Of a stretch of 64,000 nucleotides of DNA, positions 46,101 through 57,037 are shown piece after piece. Below the pieces are notes generated by a model. The model worked only from the letters and a program-made list of their open reading frames with translations. It made no database searches and had not been told where the DNA came from. The translations under genes and the position numbers were made by a program. Source of the DNA: Scleromitrula shiraiana (lineage: Eukaryota; Ascomycota; Leotiomycetes; Helotiales; Sclerotiniaceae); assembly GCA_028455995.1 (NCBI GenBank), contig JABELC010000015.1, positions 310,001 through 374,000 of the forward strand, in the 5' to 3' direction. How positions within the stretch are numbered: the stretch's first letter is position 1; each line of letters begins with the position of its first letter.

Positions 46101-49100
46101 CTTATCGTGCTATGATTCTGCCTACTTCGAAAGAGGAGGATAAGAATTTGAAGAAGCGTTATGCTGTTTTCAATGATGATGGTAGTCTAGCAGAATTGAA
46201 GGGATTTGAAGTCAAGCGAAGAGGAGAACTGAAACTCATCAAGATATTCCAACAGCAAATTTTCAAGTTTTTCTTGGAGGGTACAACGCTGGAAGAAACA
46301 TATCAAGCTGTGGCGAAAGTTGCAAACCAATGGCTTGATGTGTTAGATTCGAAAGGGAAAACTTTAGCCGATGAAGAGCTCATTGATCTCATTTGCGAGA
46401 ACAGAAGTATGTCAAAGACACTGGAAGAATATGGTAATCAAAAGTCTACCTCAATTACTACTGCTAAGCGTCTTGCGGATTTCTTGGGAGAGCAGATGGT
46501 GAAGGATAAAGGTTTGAATTGCAAGTATATTATTTGCGCAAGACCTAAGCATGCTCCAGTCACAGAGCGAGCCGTTCCTGTAGCAATCTTCTCAGCAGAG
46601 ACTTCAGTGAAGCGACATTTCTTGAAGAAATGGTTGAAAGAAGAACCTGCGGATATGGATCCTAGAGCGCTTCTTGACTGGGATTACTACCTAGAGCGTC
46701 TTGGATCTGTTATCCAGAAACTCATCACCATTCCGGCCGCATTGCAAAAATGCTCTAATCCCGTACCGAGAGTAGCGCATCCGGAGTGGTTACAAAGAAG
46801 GGTCCGGATAAAAGACGATCGAATGAAACAAAAGAAAATGACTGATCTGTTCGCAAAAGCGCCGCTTGAAGATATTACGAATTTGCGAGATCCTCGAATA
46901 TCCGATATGGAGGATTTTGGCACTCAACTTCTGAAGCCAAAGACTCTTGATTCTCAGTTACATGCTGCGGCATCACAGAAACCGAGGAAGAGAAAGTCTC
47001 CTGAACCTACGGTCGCTGTGTCTATCAACCCATTTGCAGCGCTTCCGGAAAAGATGCCCTCGCCTTCTGAAGATTATGAGGGTTTCTTGGACTACCAGAA
47101 GCAGAAATGGAAGATTCAAAAGCAAACGCGAATTCGAAGACGACATTTGTTCGGAGAGAATCGGGGAAACCAAAGCAATATCGCGACGACTTTTCAGAAT
47201 CAAGCAGAGCAATTGTTTAAAAGCACGTGGCAGGTTCTCCAGCTCAGGGGAACTGATAGTCCGGGTGTGGTTCTTGCGTTTGTGCTTATCGATTCAAAGG
47301 TTCATACGCTGAAGATTAAGGTTCCAAGGACGGTCTTCCTTAACTTAAAGGGTAAAGAACTACCGGATATTGTGGTTGATGGCTGTGAAGCTGAAAAGGT
47401 CACTCATACTCTGCCGAATGGACATCCTTCTGTTCATTTATTCAAACTTACTATGTCGGAAGATGTCTACGTCAATGATGCTCAGAAATTGTCTCTTCTG
47501 TTCAATCATCCTAGTGTAGAAGGTGTTTATGAGAAGCAAATACCGCTGAATATCCGTGCCGTATTGCAGCTGGGAAGCCTTTGCACTTTCGATGAGACTC
47601 AGCCTGGTGTTCTTGGAAAGGGTCTCGAGCAGGGTTTCGATTTATCGGGTCTTCGGAGAACTGCCGCAAAGAATCCTTATCTCTCTCAATCATCAATGGT
47701 TTATATCTATCTCTATCATGTCATTGCTGGAGATAGGCAAATATTTGCACTTTTCTCGACTTCAAAGGAACAGGCTCATGTGGTCATCTTACAAAAAAAC
47801 AAGGTTGCGGAAACGGAATTGCCAAATATTGCCAAAGCTTACACGGACTGCTTCTCCAAACGAAATCAAGATGCGAATGGAGAAGAATGGCAAAATTGCT
47901 TTGATTATCAGGAGAAAATTCAATTCAAGATTAGCCAGGTCACCACCAGACGAAAAGCATTACTGGAAGTTGGTGATGTTGTCAAGAAAATGAAGAACGA
48001 TGAATCGAAACCTCTTATGCTTGTTGTTCAATCTCCGCAAAGACGTCTACTCGTTCACGATGTGCCTACTCTTGGGGATCTTCCAATCTTGCCGCTAAAA
48101 TCGGATATTCATGATGCTACTCTTCCGCCGCTGAATTGGCAACCTGTTCTTGCAAAAAGATTAGTAAATCATTATCTAAGTTTGGGAGAGTGGATCGTAC
48201 ATTTGACTGAATTGGCAAGATACGGTGATGTTCCTCTCTGCAATCTCGAGAGAGATGATCCCCGTTTCTTGATCGATGTTGCTTATGCAAGAAGACTTCA
48301 GAAAAATAATGTTGTTCTATGGTGGTCTGGGGGTCCAAAACCAGATCATGCGGGTTATGAGCTTGATGATACGCTGGGGGCTCTGGAAACTGTGCAGATG
48401 CCTTCGATTAATAATCCTGGTACTTATCCATCCGTGTGTATCGAGCTCGATGTGCGGAATCTGGCTATTAATACCATATTGACATCGTCGTTGATTAACG
48501 AATTGGAGGGGAGCGATTCGATTTCCTTTAATCCAGCTGCACCTGCAGATGATGGTTCTGGCGATGGAACCAATGTTCTATATGCGGAGAATGCATTTGC
48601 TACAGCTGGTGTAACTGTTCTTCGTGAGATGGTAAAAGCTTGGTGGACGGAAGCTTGCAGGGGAAGTAATATGGCAGACATCATGGTGCAGCATCTCGTT
48701 CGATGGGTTGAGAATCCAGATTCATTTCTTTACGATCGTTCTTTACATTACTACGTGCAGATGATGTCACGGAAAGCATTTCAACAACTCATGACTGATT
48801 TCCGCCGCGTTGGATCTCATATTGTCTTTGCCAATTCTAATCGACTTTTGCTTCAAACTACAAAGGCTGAAGTAGGAAATGCATATGCATACAGTCAATA
48901 CATTCTCAAATCGATTAAAGCCAAGCCACTATTTCATTTTCTAGATCTGGAAATCAAAGAATATTGGGACTATCTAGTCTGGTATGATGAATTTAATTAC
49001 GGTGGAAAAGGATGTTCCGAGGTTGTCGAAGCTGAAAACCAAGTCCTGGATAACATTATGCACTGGCAACTGAGTAATTTCCTTCCTTCCAAACTCCAAA

Positions 49101-49954
49101 CCATTTTCAACGACTGGGTATTAGAGTTCATATCCATAATGCATTCAATGAAGAAGCCTCACCAACTCCCCGATTCCACACCAAGAACCACCCAACTCCC
49201 CATCCGCTCCATCACCGCCTCCTCACCATCTCAAAAGGGCGATCCCGAACAAAATATCATCCTCGGCAAAACCTTCGAACGACCCCTCAAAAAACAAATC
49301 GCCGGAATTCTCCGCCGTCAAAAAGATGAACTCCTCCACCCCGAACTCGCCTCCGACTACGCATTCCCCACCCTCCCAGGCTCCCATCTCCAGCCTGTCA
49401 ACCCCGCCCTCGAACTCGTCAAATCCCTCATGCAAGTGCTCTCCCTCGACAAAAACATAACCCTAGAAGCGCGACTCCTCCGCAAAGAACTCCTCGAGCT
49501 CTTCGAAATCCGCGAATTCTCCAACGAGGCGAAATTTCGCAATCCAAGCGCGAGTGCGAAATTGCTAAATGTGGTTTGTGAGGCTTGTACGGCGAGTAGG
49601 GATTTGGATTTTTGTAGGGATGAGGATCTCCTGCCGGATGGGGAGACGGGGGCGTATAGCTGGAATTGTGCGGGGTGTGGGGGGGAATACGATCATCATG
49701 AAGTGGAGGAGAGGATTATTAGGGAGGTTATGGGGTGTGTCTCTGAGTGGGTGGGGCAGGATTTGGTGTGTGGAAGGTGTAAGGGGGTGAGGGTTAATGA
49801 TTTGAGGAGTGGATGTGGATGTGGAGGGGAGTGGGAGGTGGGGTTGGAGAAGGAGGTATTTAGGGAGAAGGTGGTTGGGTGGGGAAGGGTAGCGAAGAGT
49901 TATAGGTTGAATATGTTGGAGGTGGTTGTTGAGGAGGTTTTGGGGGGTTTGTAG
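43195..49954 (+). CDS. POL2: DNA polymerase epsilon catalytic subunit A
   Basis: The model is join(43195..43802, 43870..49954), encoding 2230 aa. The 67-bp intron joins AEVAS to ANAGFDLFDD. It is a family-B replicative polymerase. Exonuclease motifs are Exo I (AYDIETTKL, Asp about 287), Exo II (ATYNGDFFDWPFVD) and Exo III (EYSVSDAVATYYLY). Polymerase motifs are A (YHLDVASMYPNIMTTNRLQP, about residue 633), B (KVILNSFYGYVMRKGSRWYS) and C (ELDTDGIWC, Asp about 873). Between Exo III and B a Cys motif (CAACDFNRPGKTCDRR) corresponds to the iron-sulfur/CysX site. The inactive C-terminal polymerase half ends in two zinc modules, CEAC...CAGC and CGRC...CGCG. All catalytic acids are present. It synthesises the leading strand with Dpb2/Dpb3/Dpb4 and works at the CMG helicase. 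Length is normal for fungi. Confidence 0.98.
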
Positions 49955-50270
49955 TTTGTTGCTTGTTATAATGTGGTGAGGCGTTTGAGTTGTATATTTG
50001 TGCTGACTGTTTGGGTTTCATTGCGGGGGTAATATCGGTACGGTATGGACTGGTATGGAGTTTTCGGCGCATTTTCTATTGATATTTCATCGCATTGCGC
50101 TTTCTGCTGTTGATATAGACTAGTATATATGTATGTGCAAATTGAAAATTTAGACAGTGTATAAAAATCACATTCGATCATATAGAACTCTATTTCAAAA
50201 GATATTAAATTCAATCCAATTCTATCCAATCTCATCCCACCCACCCCCTTTCACTCTCCCTAACAGCTTC
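49955..50270. other. Convergent intergenic spacer
   Basis: This 316-bp gap lies between the 3' ends of POL2 and the short-chain dehydrogenase gene. No gene was seen. Confidence 0.4.
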
Positions 50271-51393
50271 TCACTTCTCCCCCATCCTCCCTCTCAAGAC
50301 CCCCGCAAACCCCTCGAAAATCTCCCTCCTCCCCCTAATGACAGAATCAAACTCCCCCTTTCGATAGTTATCCCCGATACCCCCAATAATCACCGTATCG
50401 GTACCGGTGATCAACGCGTCATAGGCTTGGGATGCGAAGTTTGCGGCGGGCATACCGAGGGTGCGGCCGATGGTGGGGGTTAGGTAGTCGTGGAGTTCGG
50501 CTATGTGGGGGGGTTAGTTTTGTGGGGTTGGGAAGGGGGAAGAGAGAGGGGATGGGGGGGATAGAACAGAGGGATAGGGGAGTGAAATAGGGATAAAAGA
50601 GGAGGTTGAAATAGAGGAATGCAGAAAGCAAATGAAGGCAAGAAATTTACATTGAACGAGTGGAGGAGCTATTTCGATAATTTTAATCTTGGTATTGCGG
50701 AGATCGTTACGAAGACAGAGGATGAAGACGTTGAGTGCGGCTTTGGATGCACAGTATGCTGCTAGGGCTGGGGCGGGGACGATGGCTAGAGTTGATGTTG
50801 TACTATTTGATTATTTGTTAACAGAATAATAGTTTAGTTGGATGAGGCGGGATATACATACAAGATAAAACTCGTATGAATATCCTTTTCGAGTAGATAG
50901 GGGAGGAATGCATGCACTAATGCAACATAACTTGTATAGTTGATGTGCATTTCCTCGTTAAATGATTTTAGATTCACGGATGAAGGGTCCGAGAAGTCAT
51001 GATGACCTTGGATTCCTGCGTTTAGGAATATACTTGTTATAGTTGGAAACGTTTTCATTACACTATTCTCGTTTCCATTTTTTAGATACCATGATCCCGA
51101 AATGAATATCAAGTACTCGGGTTGTAATTAAAATAGGGAAATGAGGAAATCCTCACTCACGTCTTAGCAAACTCGGGTGCTTTCTCAGTATCGGCGATAT
51201 CAAAGGCGATAGTAGAACCCTTCTCGGCTCCATGTTGAGAAACAAATTCATGGAGACGATCTTGGCGACGTCCGGATATTGTTACGTGGTGGCCTGACGT
51301 GATGAGTTGGTTTGCCATCGCGAGACCAATTCCGGAGGTGCCTCCTATGAGGAGGATGTGTTCGTATGGGAAGTTCCGAGTCGGGGAAGACAT
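50271..51393 (-). CDS. Short-chain dehydrogenase/reductase (classical SDR)
   Basis: The four-exon model is complement(50271..50500, 50651..50802, 50862..51062, 51161..51393), encoding 271 aa. Introns are 150, 59 and 98 bp. The nucleotide-binding loop is ILLIGGTSGIGLAMANQLI near residue 12, followed by SGRRQDRLHEF, where the Arg pair suggests NADP preference. The structural NAG motif is in SIFLNAGIQGHHDFS. The active site has Ser in TTSTLAIVPAPALA and the Tyr-x3-Lys pair in YCASKAALN, then RNDLRNTKIKIIEIAPPLVQ. Length is normal. The sequence resembles the DltE-like oxidoreductase group common in fungi. Substrate is unknown; no targeting signal. Confidence 0.9.
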
Positions 51394-52122
51394 GTCGAGA
51401 GTTTGAAGTGGAAAATGCAAAATAGAGTTGGAAATGAATGAGAGAGGTGTGGTTGTTCAAGTTTGTTGGGATGGCACAATCCAAATGTTGGAGTGGCCAT
51501 GGAGGGCTTTATATAACTTTTGAGCGGCGTGGTTAGTTGCATCCGAGGTGAATAGTCCTCAGTAGTCTCATCTTAAATCATATGCAAGCTCAAATTCTTT
51601 CTTGAAGAATTAAGGGCGAAAATGACCATACTCCTTCTAATGCCCAAGAATATATACGGACTTACTGCAATGTAATATATTTCCCTAGACATTAGAGATT
51701 AATTAGCAATTTGATTCGTCAATTGTCACACAAAAAGGAGCATAGTCAAAAAGTTGTTGATTGATCTATTTAGAGAGAGAGCGAAGCTCTCTCTATATAT
51801 ACTACGATATGACGCTAAGAGTGCGGAGCATTCTAAGTCATATTCAGTTGATCACCTGAGAATGATCATGTGATCATATAATCACCTGATCTATTCTTTT
51901 GTGACATCAATTTTCAGCGTCGAAATACATACCAGGAAAGGGAGGGTTGTCGATCATTGTGTGGGTCTAATTACTATATCGGTGCATCATTATTAGATAG
52001 CTGGATAATTTAATGAATGAGAGAAACAGCTTTGCCATTAACCACACCATCTCGAGGAAGTGAAGCAAGACCAGGAACGTGGAAGTAATAATTAGTAAGC
52101 GACAAAGCGTTATTACCAGTAT
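51394..52122. other. Intergenic, short hairpins only
   Basis: This gap holds the SDR promoter side. A 9-bp stem hairpin with GAA loop (AGAGAGAGC/GCTCTCTCT) lies at 51774-51794, and GATCA-containing palindromic words lie at about 51848-51892. No gene was seen. Confidence 0.5.
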
Positions 52123-52220
52123 CCCTACGGTATCACCTATTCAGGGAGCCAACCTGAATAGAATTCAATGATTTCCCTGAATGGTATTCAAGAAATCCCT
52201 GAATAGGTGATACCGTAGGG
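52123..52220. mobile_element. MITE-like element with perfect 24-bp terminal inverted repeats
   Basis: Positions 52123-52146 and 52197-52220 are perfect 24-bp inverted repeats starting CCCTACGGTATCACCTATTC, separated by 50 bp. Both ends are flanked by TAT (52120-52122 and 52221-52223), a possible target-site duplication (or TA, as with Tc1/mariner-type insertion). There is no coding capacity. Total length is 98 bp, so it would be a very small non-autonomous element or a solo palindromic remnant. Confidence 0.65.
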
Positions 52221-52317
52221 TATCATTAGCCATCTGGATGATTCCTGAGCCTTATTAAACAACCTCAATGTTAATAATGCAAATAAAACGTTCTCAACAT
52301 CGTCATCAAGGCCATAA

Positions 52318-54336
52318 TGGCAGTCCAAGAAGTACAAGTTTTCAGACTAGATTTTGAGTCTCAATTCAACCAACAATCTCACCCCCAGGGAAAAGAAATA
52401 TGTTCATCGTATGGCACGGTAAGAAATCAAAAATCAACTTTAGAGCATTAAACAGGTTGGACTAACAAAGTTTAAGCACGACATAGAATGATACAAAAAT
52501 CATCTTGCGGCAAGTTTCACCTGAATCTTTGATAATATTCAACTTCGTCCTTGAGCTTTGCCAATCTTGCTCTGAAGGTTGGGAAAGCCTTGTTGATGCA
52601 GATATCAGTGTTGCGGATGTGAATCAATTTGTCCAATATGCCGCGATATTCCTTTCGAATGTTGGGAAATATTATGTGCGTGATGCGTCTTAATTTCAAA
52701 ATTTCTCATCACCTACTAACAGGCTCGTAAAGGGCTCAGGTGACCAAAAATTCATACCAAACTTGATGTCTAGCACGATCTCGAAATTATCTTTAAGATC
52801 TCCAAGCCTCGCGGCAATGTACAACAAGATCTCAGATCCAATAAGTTCTATCCCACCATTTGGTCAAAGTAGTTATTACCCAGGAGATGACGTCACGAAG
52901 GAAGAGATTGACATGGTGTCGAAGGTCTTGGAACAAAATGGTATCTTCTCAGAAAATACTCGGGTTTAAAAAGCCAAAAATGACCATTGCTTCGAGGTTC
53001 TCATTGTTTCTTCACAAATGAATGAATCAGACTGTACAATTCTAGTTCCCGGTAGCAAAAAAACAAATAAACCTTATCTCTGGAGACCATAGTTGTGAGC
53101 TGGAAAGAATATGCATCGAGTTATCCGAAGCAATGAAGTATGCTGCAAATGACCCACAGAAGAATGTATTGGAGGATACATACGTAGTTTTCGCACAGGC
53201 GATTTAGAGAAGTATCGCGATTCCCTAAGATTGTGGGTGAAAGACAAGGCACCCAAAGTGGAAAATATCTTCTGTTTTGTTGAGCTTTATCGTGATCCTC
53301 ATGGAAGCCGTGGAGAGTTCGAAGCGGTTGTGGCCATTGCAGACAAAGGAGAGACCAATATTCTGGCCAACTTAGTGGATAACTTCGGAAAAGTTCATCC
53401 GCCGCTTACCATGGGCTGCTTCGGAAAATGGAGGGAAAGGGCCCTTTGAGAAATCGCTTTTTGAAGCACCAGACTTTTTGAGTATCCACTGTGAGAAACC
53501 CCAAATTATGTCGAGATGACTACTTACCAGTTGTAGCTCTTGCTTATTGTTCAAGTATCATATTTCCTGGAATCAATTTGCCAAACGTGAGTATTTGTAG
53601 ATAACGTGACGTTCTCCGACTAATGTTGGCATAGTACAACGACATAAGACAAAACACCAGTTTCAAGAATGTCATAATTGCAAACCGCATGATCGCAGAA
53701 GGTCGGGCTTTACAGTACCCTTTCATTGATCGTTCAGAAGCCGAAACATTCAAAACCCGTAAGTTTTCTGGATATTATTGGTGGGTTGTGCTACACAAGC
53801 TCCTCGGGCATGGTACAAGTCAGATGATGGTCGAAGAGACTGAAGGTAAATACAACTTCGATATTGGAAACCCCCCGGTCGACCCCATAACTCAGGCTCC
53901 AATCAAAACTTGGTACAAACCAGGTCAAACCTGGACAGAAAACTTCGGTGATCTGGCGACTACCATCGACGAATTTAGAGCTGAGCTTGCCGGAGCATAC
54001 TTATTCGATGATAAAGAGCTTTTGGAACTATTTGGCCTCGCCGATAATAGTGATATAACGGCTGAGGGTTGTGAGTAACCATAGTACTGACCTCACGTAT
54101 CTTATTCTGACTTACACATGTACCGATGTACTGCAAACACTGAAGATTATCTCACGTATTACGAGGAGCTTTCTAACGTAGGTGATGAGTATCTTGAATG
54201 GCGAGAAGTAGTACTGACAAATAAGCCACCACCGCTTGTGTTTGTTCATGCGAATACATTCATCGAAGAGGAAAATGCCATTGTCAAGGAATACGAGCCA
54301 ACCGTTGAGGGAATAATTCAAAGTTGGGCAGAGTGA
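52318..54336 (+). pseudogene. Decayed dipeptidyl peptidase III (M49 zinc peptidase)
   Basis: Pieces in order match DPP III. They are RQVSPESLIIFNFVLELCQS near 52507, NQFVQYAAIFLSNVGKYY, AMYNKISDPISSIPPFGQSS with YYPGDDVTKEEIDMVSKVL, and YRDSLRLWVKDKAPKVENIF near 53215. The metal-site region follows: YYWWVVLHKLLGHGTSQMM, then MVEETEGKYNFDIGNPPVDP, TWYKPGQTWTENFGDLATT and DEFRAELAGAYL. The end is MYRCTANTEDYLTYYEELSN through EPTVEGIIQSWAE. Many frame breaks exist, for example stops at 52691-52693, 52967-52969, 53447-53449 and 54076-54078. Roughly 130 residues expected between the EFRAE zinc-ligand region and MYRCTA are absent. The catalytic motif HELLGH reads HKLLGH (AAG at 53797-53799). No functional product is expected. 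Working DPP III removes dipeptides from short peptides in the cytosol. Confidence 0.9.
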
Positions 54337-54719
54337 GGAATCTCATGATGTCTTTGTAGATTAGATAATGTAGTCTATCATGATGATCAGATATTGATGA
54401 CTTGGATTTTGTTACCGTAATGCGTAGTTTATGAATCTATACAGCGCAAGGTCGCATGTTGCTTATTAAACGGGTTCTAATAAACGGTGAGCCAGAACCG
54501 TGGTTGAGCTTTCTAAAATCATCACCATCTCGATAACATGCAGCCCAGAACAGTCTTGTTATGCCTTTTCAAATACTCTTCTACTCCTTAAGCATACCTT
54601 AATCACTATTGATAATAAAGGGTTTCTCTGTAATGAGCCAAGATTTACTGCGTGAATGATGGCACTTTGTCCCGCTTCACCAATTTACTAGCACATTCAA
54701 TCATCAAAATCAAAATACC
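54337..54719. other. Intergenic, nothing recognised
   Basis: This 383-bp gap lies between two decayed genes. No open frame of note. Confidence 0.4.
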
Positions 54720-56216
54720 ATGGAATTCTGAGGCAATTTATCAAAGGCTTGCAAGAGGTGCAAAGATAGAAGACTCAAGGTAATATCTCTCATTTTGTAA
54801 AGTCGTATATCTCTTCTGATCTAAAGTAGTGTGATTTTCGTCCGGCGTGTAGAGCTTGCTTCAGAGCAAACGCTGTATGTACAGGATATCGAGATACACA
54901 GCAACTCCACATCCAAGACCAGAGCGAAGATGTTCGAGGAAAAGAATTATCAAAAGTAAAAGCAACTAACAAACCACGCCATCTGAATTTATCAATTGAG
55001 CATCGGGCAAGGGAATCATTCTTCGCTCATTTTGTCACAGGGGGGAATCAACTCGTCAGGAGTGTGGGACTTTTTGATTCGATTTCATAATCCCACAGAA
55101 GCTCCGGAATATCTAAGACTGACAATCGATGCTGCTGCTTTAACCTGATTATCCCATCAATCATCTTCCAGTACAACTTTGTTAGATGCAACAGAGCAAT
55201 ATATTTTTGCATTAAGGGCCATCAACAAAGCGCTACAGTCACCTGATTTAGCGACAGAAGAAACAGTCATGGCATCACTACTTCTAGATCTCTCTGAGAA
55301 GATAGCCAATGTTGAATGACAAGAGCCCAAGATATGGAGGAGCCATGTTAATGGTACTCTTGCTCTCATTGGAACCCTTAGACTCGAGAATTTAAAAAAT
55401 ACTCATTCGGTACGAGTACTGGTTCGGTTGAGCACGAACTTACTTATCAGCTATGTATCGACCAACACTGCGGTTCCGAAAGATTATGGTTTACTACGGT
55501 CTCACGTAGAGAAGCATCTCGATCCCCAGGATCCAAAATGGCGCTTATCAGGTCTAATGGAACCATATGCAAACCTGCAAGGTAAAATTGCTACCGGTCA
55601 TTCACCAATTGACCGTTTATTGAGATCAATGCGACTTGATGGAGAATTCCGTGCTCTTTTTTCTGGAACGCCGCCGGAATGGCATCCTCAAGCAACTGTT
55701 CTAACTCATCCTTCCCAAATGTTTTATGGTTTTCGATATGATTCTCATGCAAATCGATATGTCACTCAAACTTGGAACGTTCTTCGGCTCACTAGGATTC
55801 ATCTAAATCAATACATCCTCGAGGATTGTATAGATGCGGTTGTGACAGAAACAGCGCGCAAAAATGTACAGATTCTGGCGTCTGGGATTTGTGCTTCTGT
55901 GCCGCAATATGTTGATTGTTTGGGGGCGGGCAAGTTGTTACGTAATGCCAATTTGTCAGGATTACATGTGTGTATTTCTCACGACCCGGTTCAATACCTC
56001 GCTTGCTATACACTGATATTTCCGTTATTTGTTGCTGAGAGTGCTAAGCATTCACCATTTCATTTGAAACTGTGGGTTGTAGAACAGTTGCGTTATATTG
56101 ATTCCCATTTTGGGATTAAAAATGCTGAGCTAGTTGCTCAGATCCTGGAGAAAAAATCAGAGGTTAATCCTTGGAATATCTATTATCTGCTTGGTAGTTA
56201 TGCATTTTGTGCGTGA
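54720..56216 (+). pseudogene. Decayed Zn2Cys6 (C6) transcription factor
   Basis: It starts with ATG at 54720 but meets TGA as codon 4 (54729-54731). The zinc cluster is otherwise complete across an intron with GTAATA donor: SKACKRCKDRRLK, then CDFRPACRACFRANAVCTGY, giving C-x2-C-x6-C-x4-C-x2-C-x6-C. It is followed by RDTQQLHIQDQSED, a linker typical of one fungal C6 subfamily. A frameshift occurs at the G-run near 55040. Further TGA stops lie at 55146-55148 and 55317-55319. After that a 262-codon open stretch (LSTNLLISYVSTNTAV to the natural-looking end LLGSYAFCA) carries the fungal-specific regulatory domain. The zinc cluster is thus separated from the rest by several lesions. An unrecognised intron could remove one stop but not all of them. 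Confidence 0.85.
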
Positions 56217-56939
56217 GATATAGTTATTGTTGAATCCTTCACCTTGCACATTGAATTCAACACACCTTGCTTTGAGTTATTTGTCTGGTTCACTTTCATA
56301 GATGGGTGCCATAAGCCGCTAGTGTGAGGAGATTTCGGATACTTGAAAGACAAAGTTCAGTCTCATGCACCTGCCGATATGCCCTTATTTTGCTTGGATG
56401 AAATCCACTCCACCCGTGGATTTTTCCCAACTTCAAATGAATTCTGAGATTGTGATACTCGTTATTACTCAGATGAGCGGTTTTCCATCTTCTCAAGAAT
56501 CATATATGTCTTCCAAGATATAGTCAGTGTTTATACATATTCTAGGAGACGAAGAGTACGCGCATTCATTTAATCCATATCCTGGTCATGGTGTGTCGGC
56601 TACCGTTGGTATGGTAGCATTGATGCATGCCATCCGCTTTCCCGCCTCTCAGATTTGCGTAAGAACCGATTCTTTCTTCACCAGATCCGGCTTTGTATGC
56701 GAAGTAATTTCCACCCAGACATGCTTATCTACATCGGCAAGGATTTGACCTCGGTTAGCTCCCGCTTCCAACTACAGAGAAATTATAGGCGACGCCGTAA
56801 GAGAAAACCTCGGCATTTTACAACAATTCTCTGTGTTTGTTTGCGAATCCTTCAATTCTAATGCCAATTACCTATGAACAATACCGAGGAAATGAGACAC
56901 TCACATTGAAGGCTACCTGATTTGATTCATATAAATACA
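56217..56939. other. Intergenic, nothing recognised
   Basis: Short frames only (73 codons or fewer). This is upstream sequence of the carboxylesterase gene. Confidence 0.4.
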
Positions 56940-56947
56940 TCATGTTT
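56940..56947 (+). promoter_or_regulatory. TATA box of the carboxylesterase gene
   Basis: TATAAATA lies 91 bp upstream of the ATG at 57038, matching the consensus and a usual core-promoter distance. Confidence 0.55.
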
Positions 56948-57037
56948 GGAAATCCAGGATTAGGGCTTCAGATTCTCTGATAGCTAACAAAGTAGATCTT
57001 TCAACAATAACCCAATTTGGTGTCTCAATGTATCAAA

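Noticed and set aside
51774..51794. AGAGAGAGC-GAA-GCTCTCTCT hairpin as terminator or small RNA
   Set aside because: Short, low-complexity stem in eukaryotic intergenic DNA; no evidence of function.
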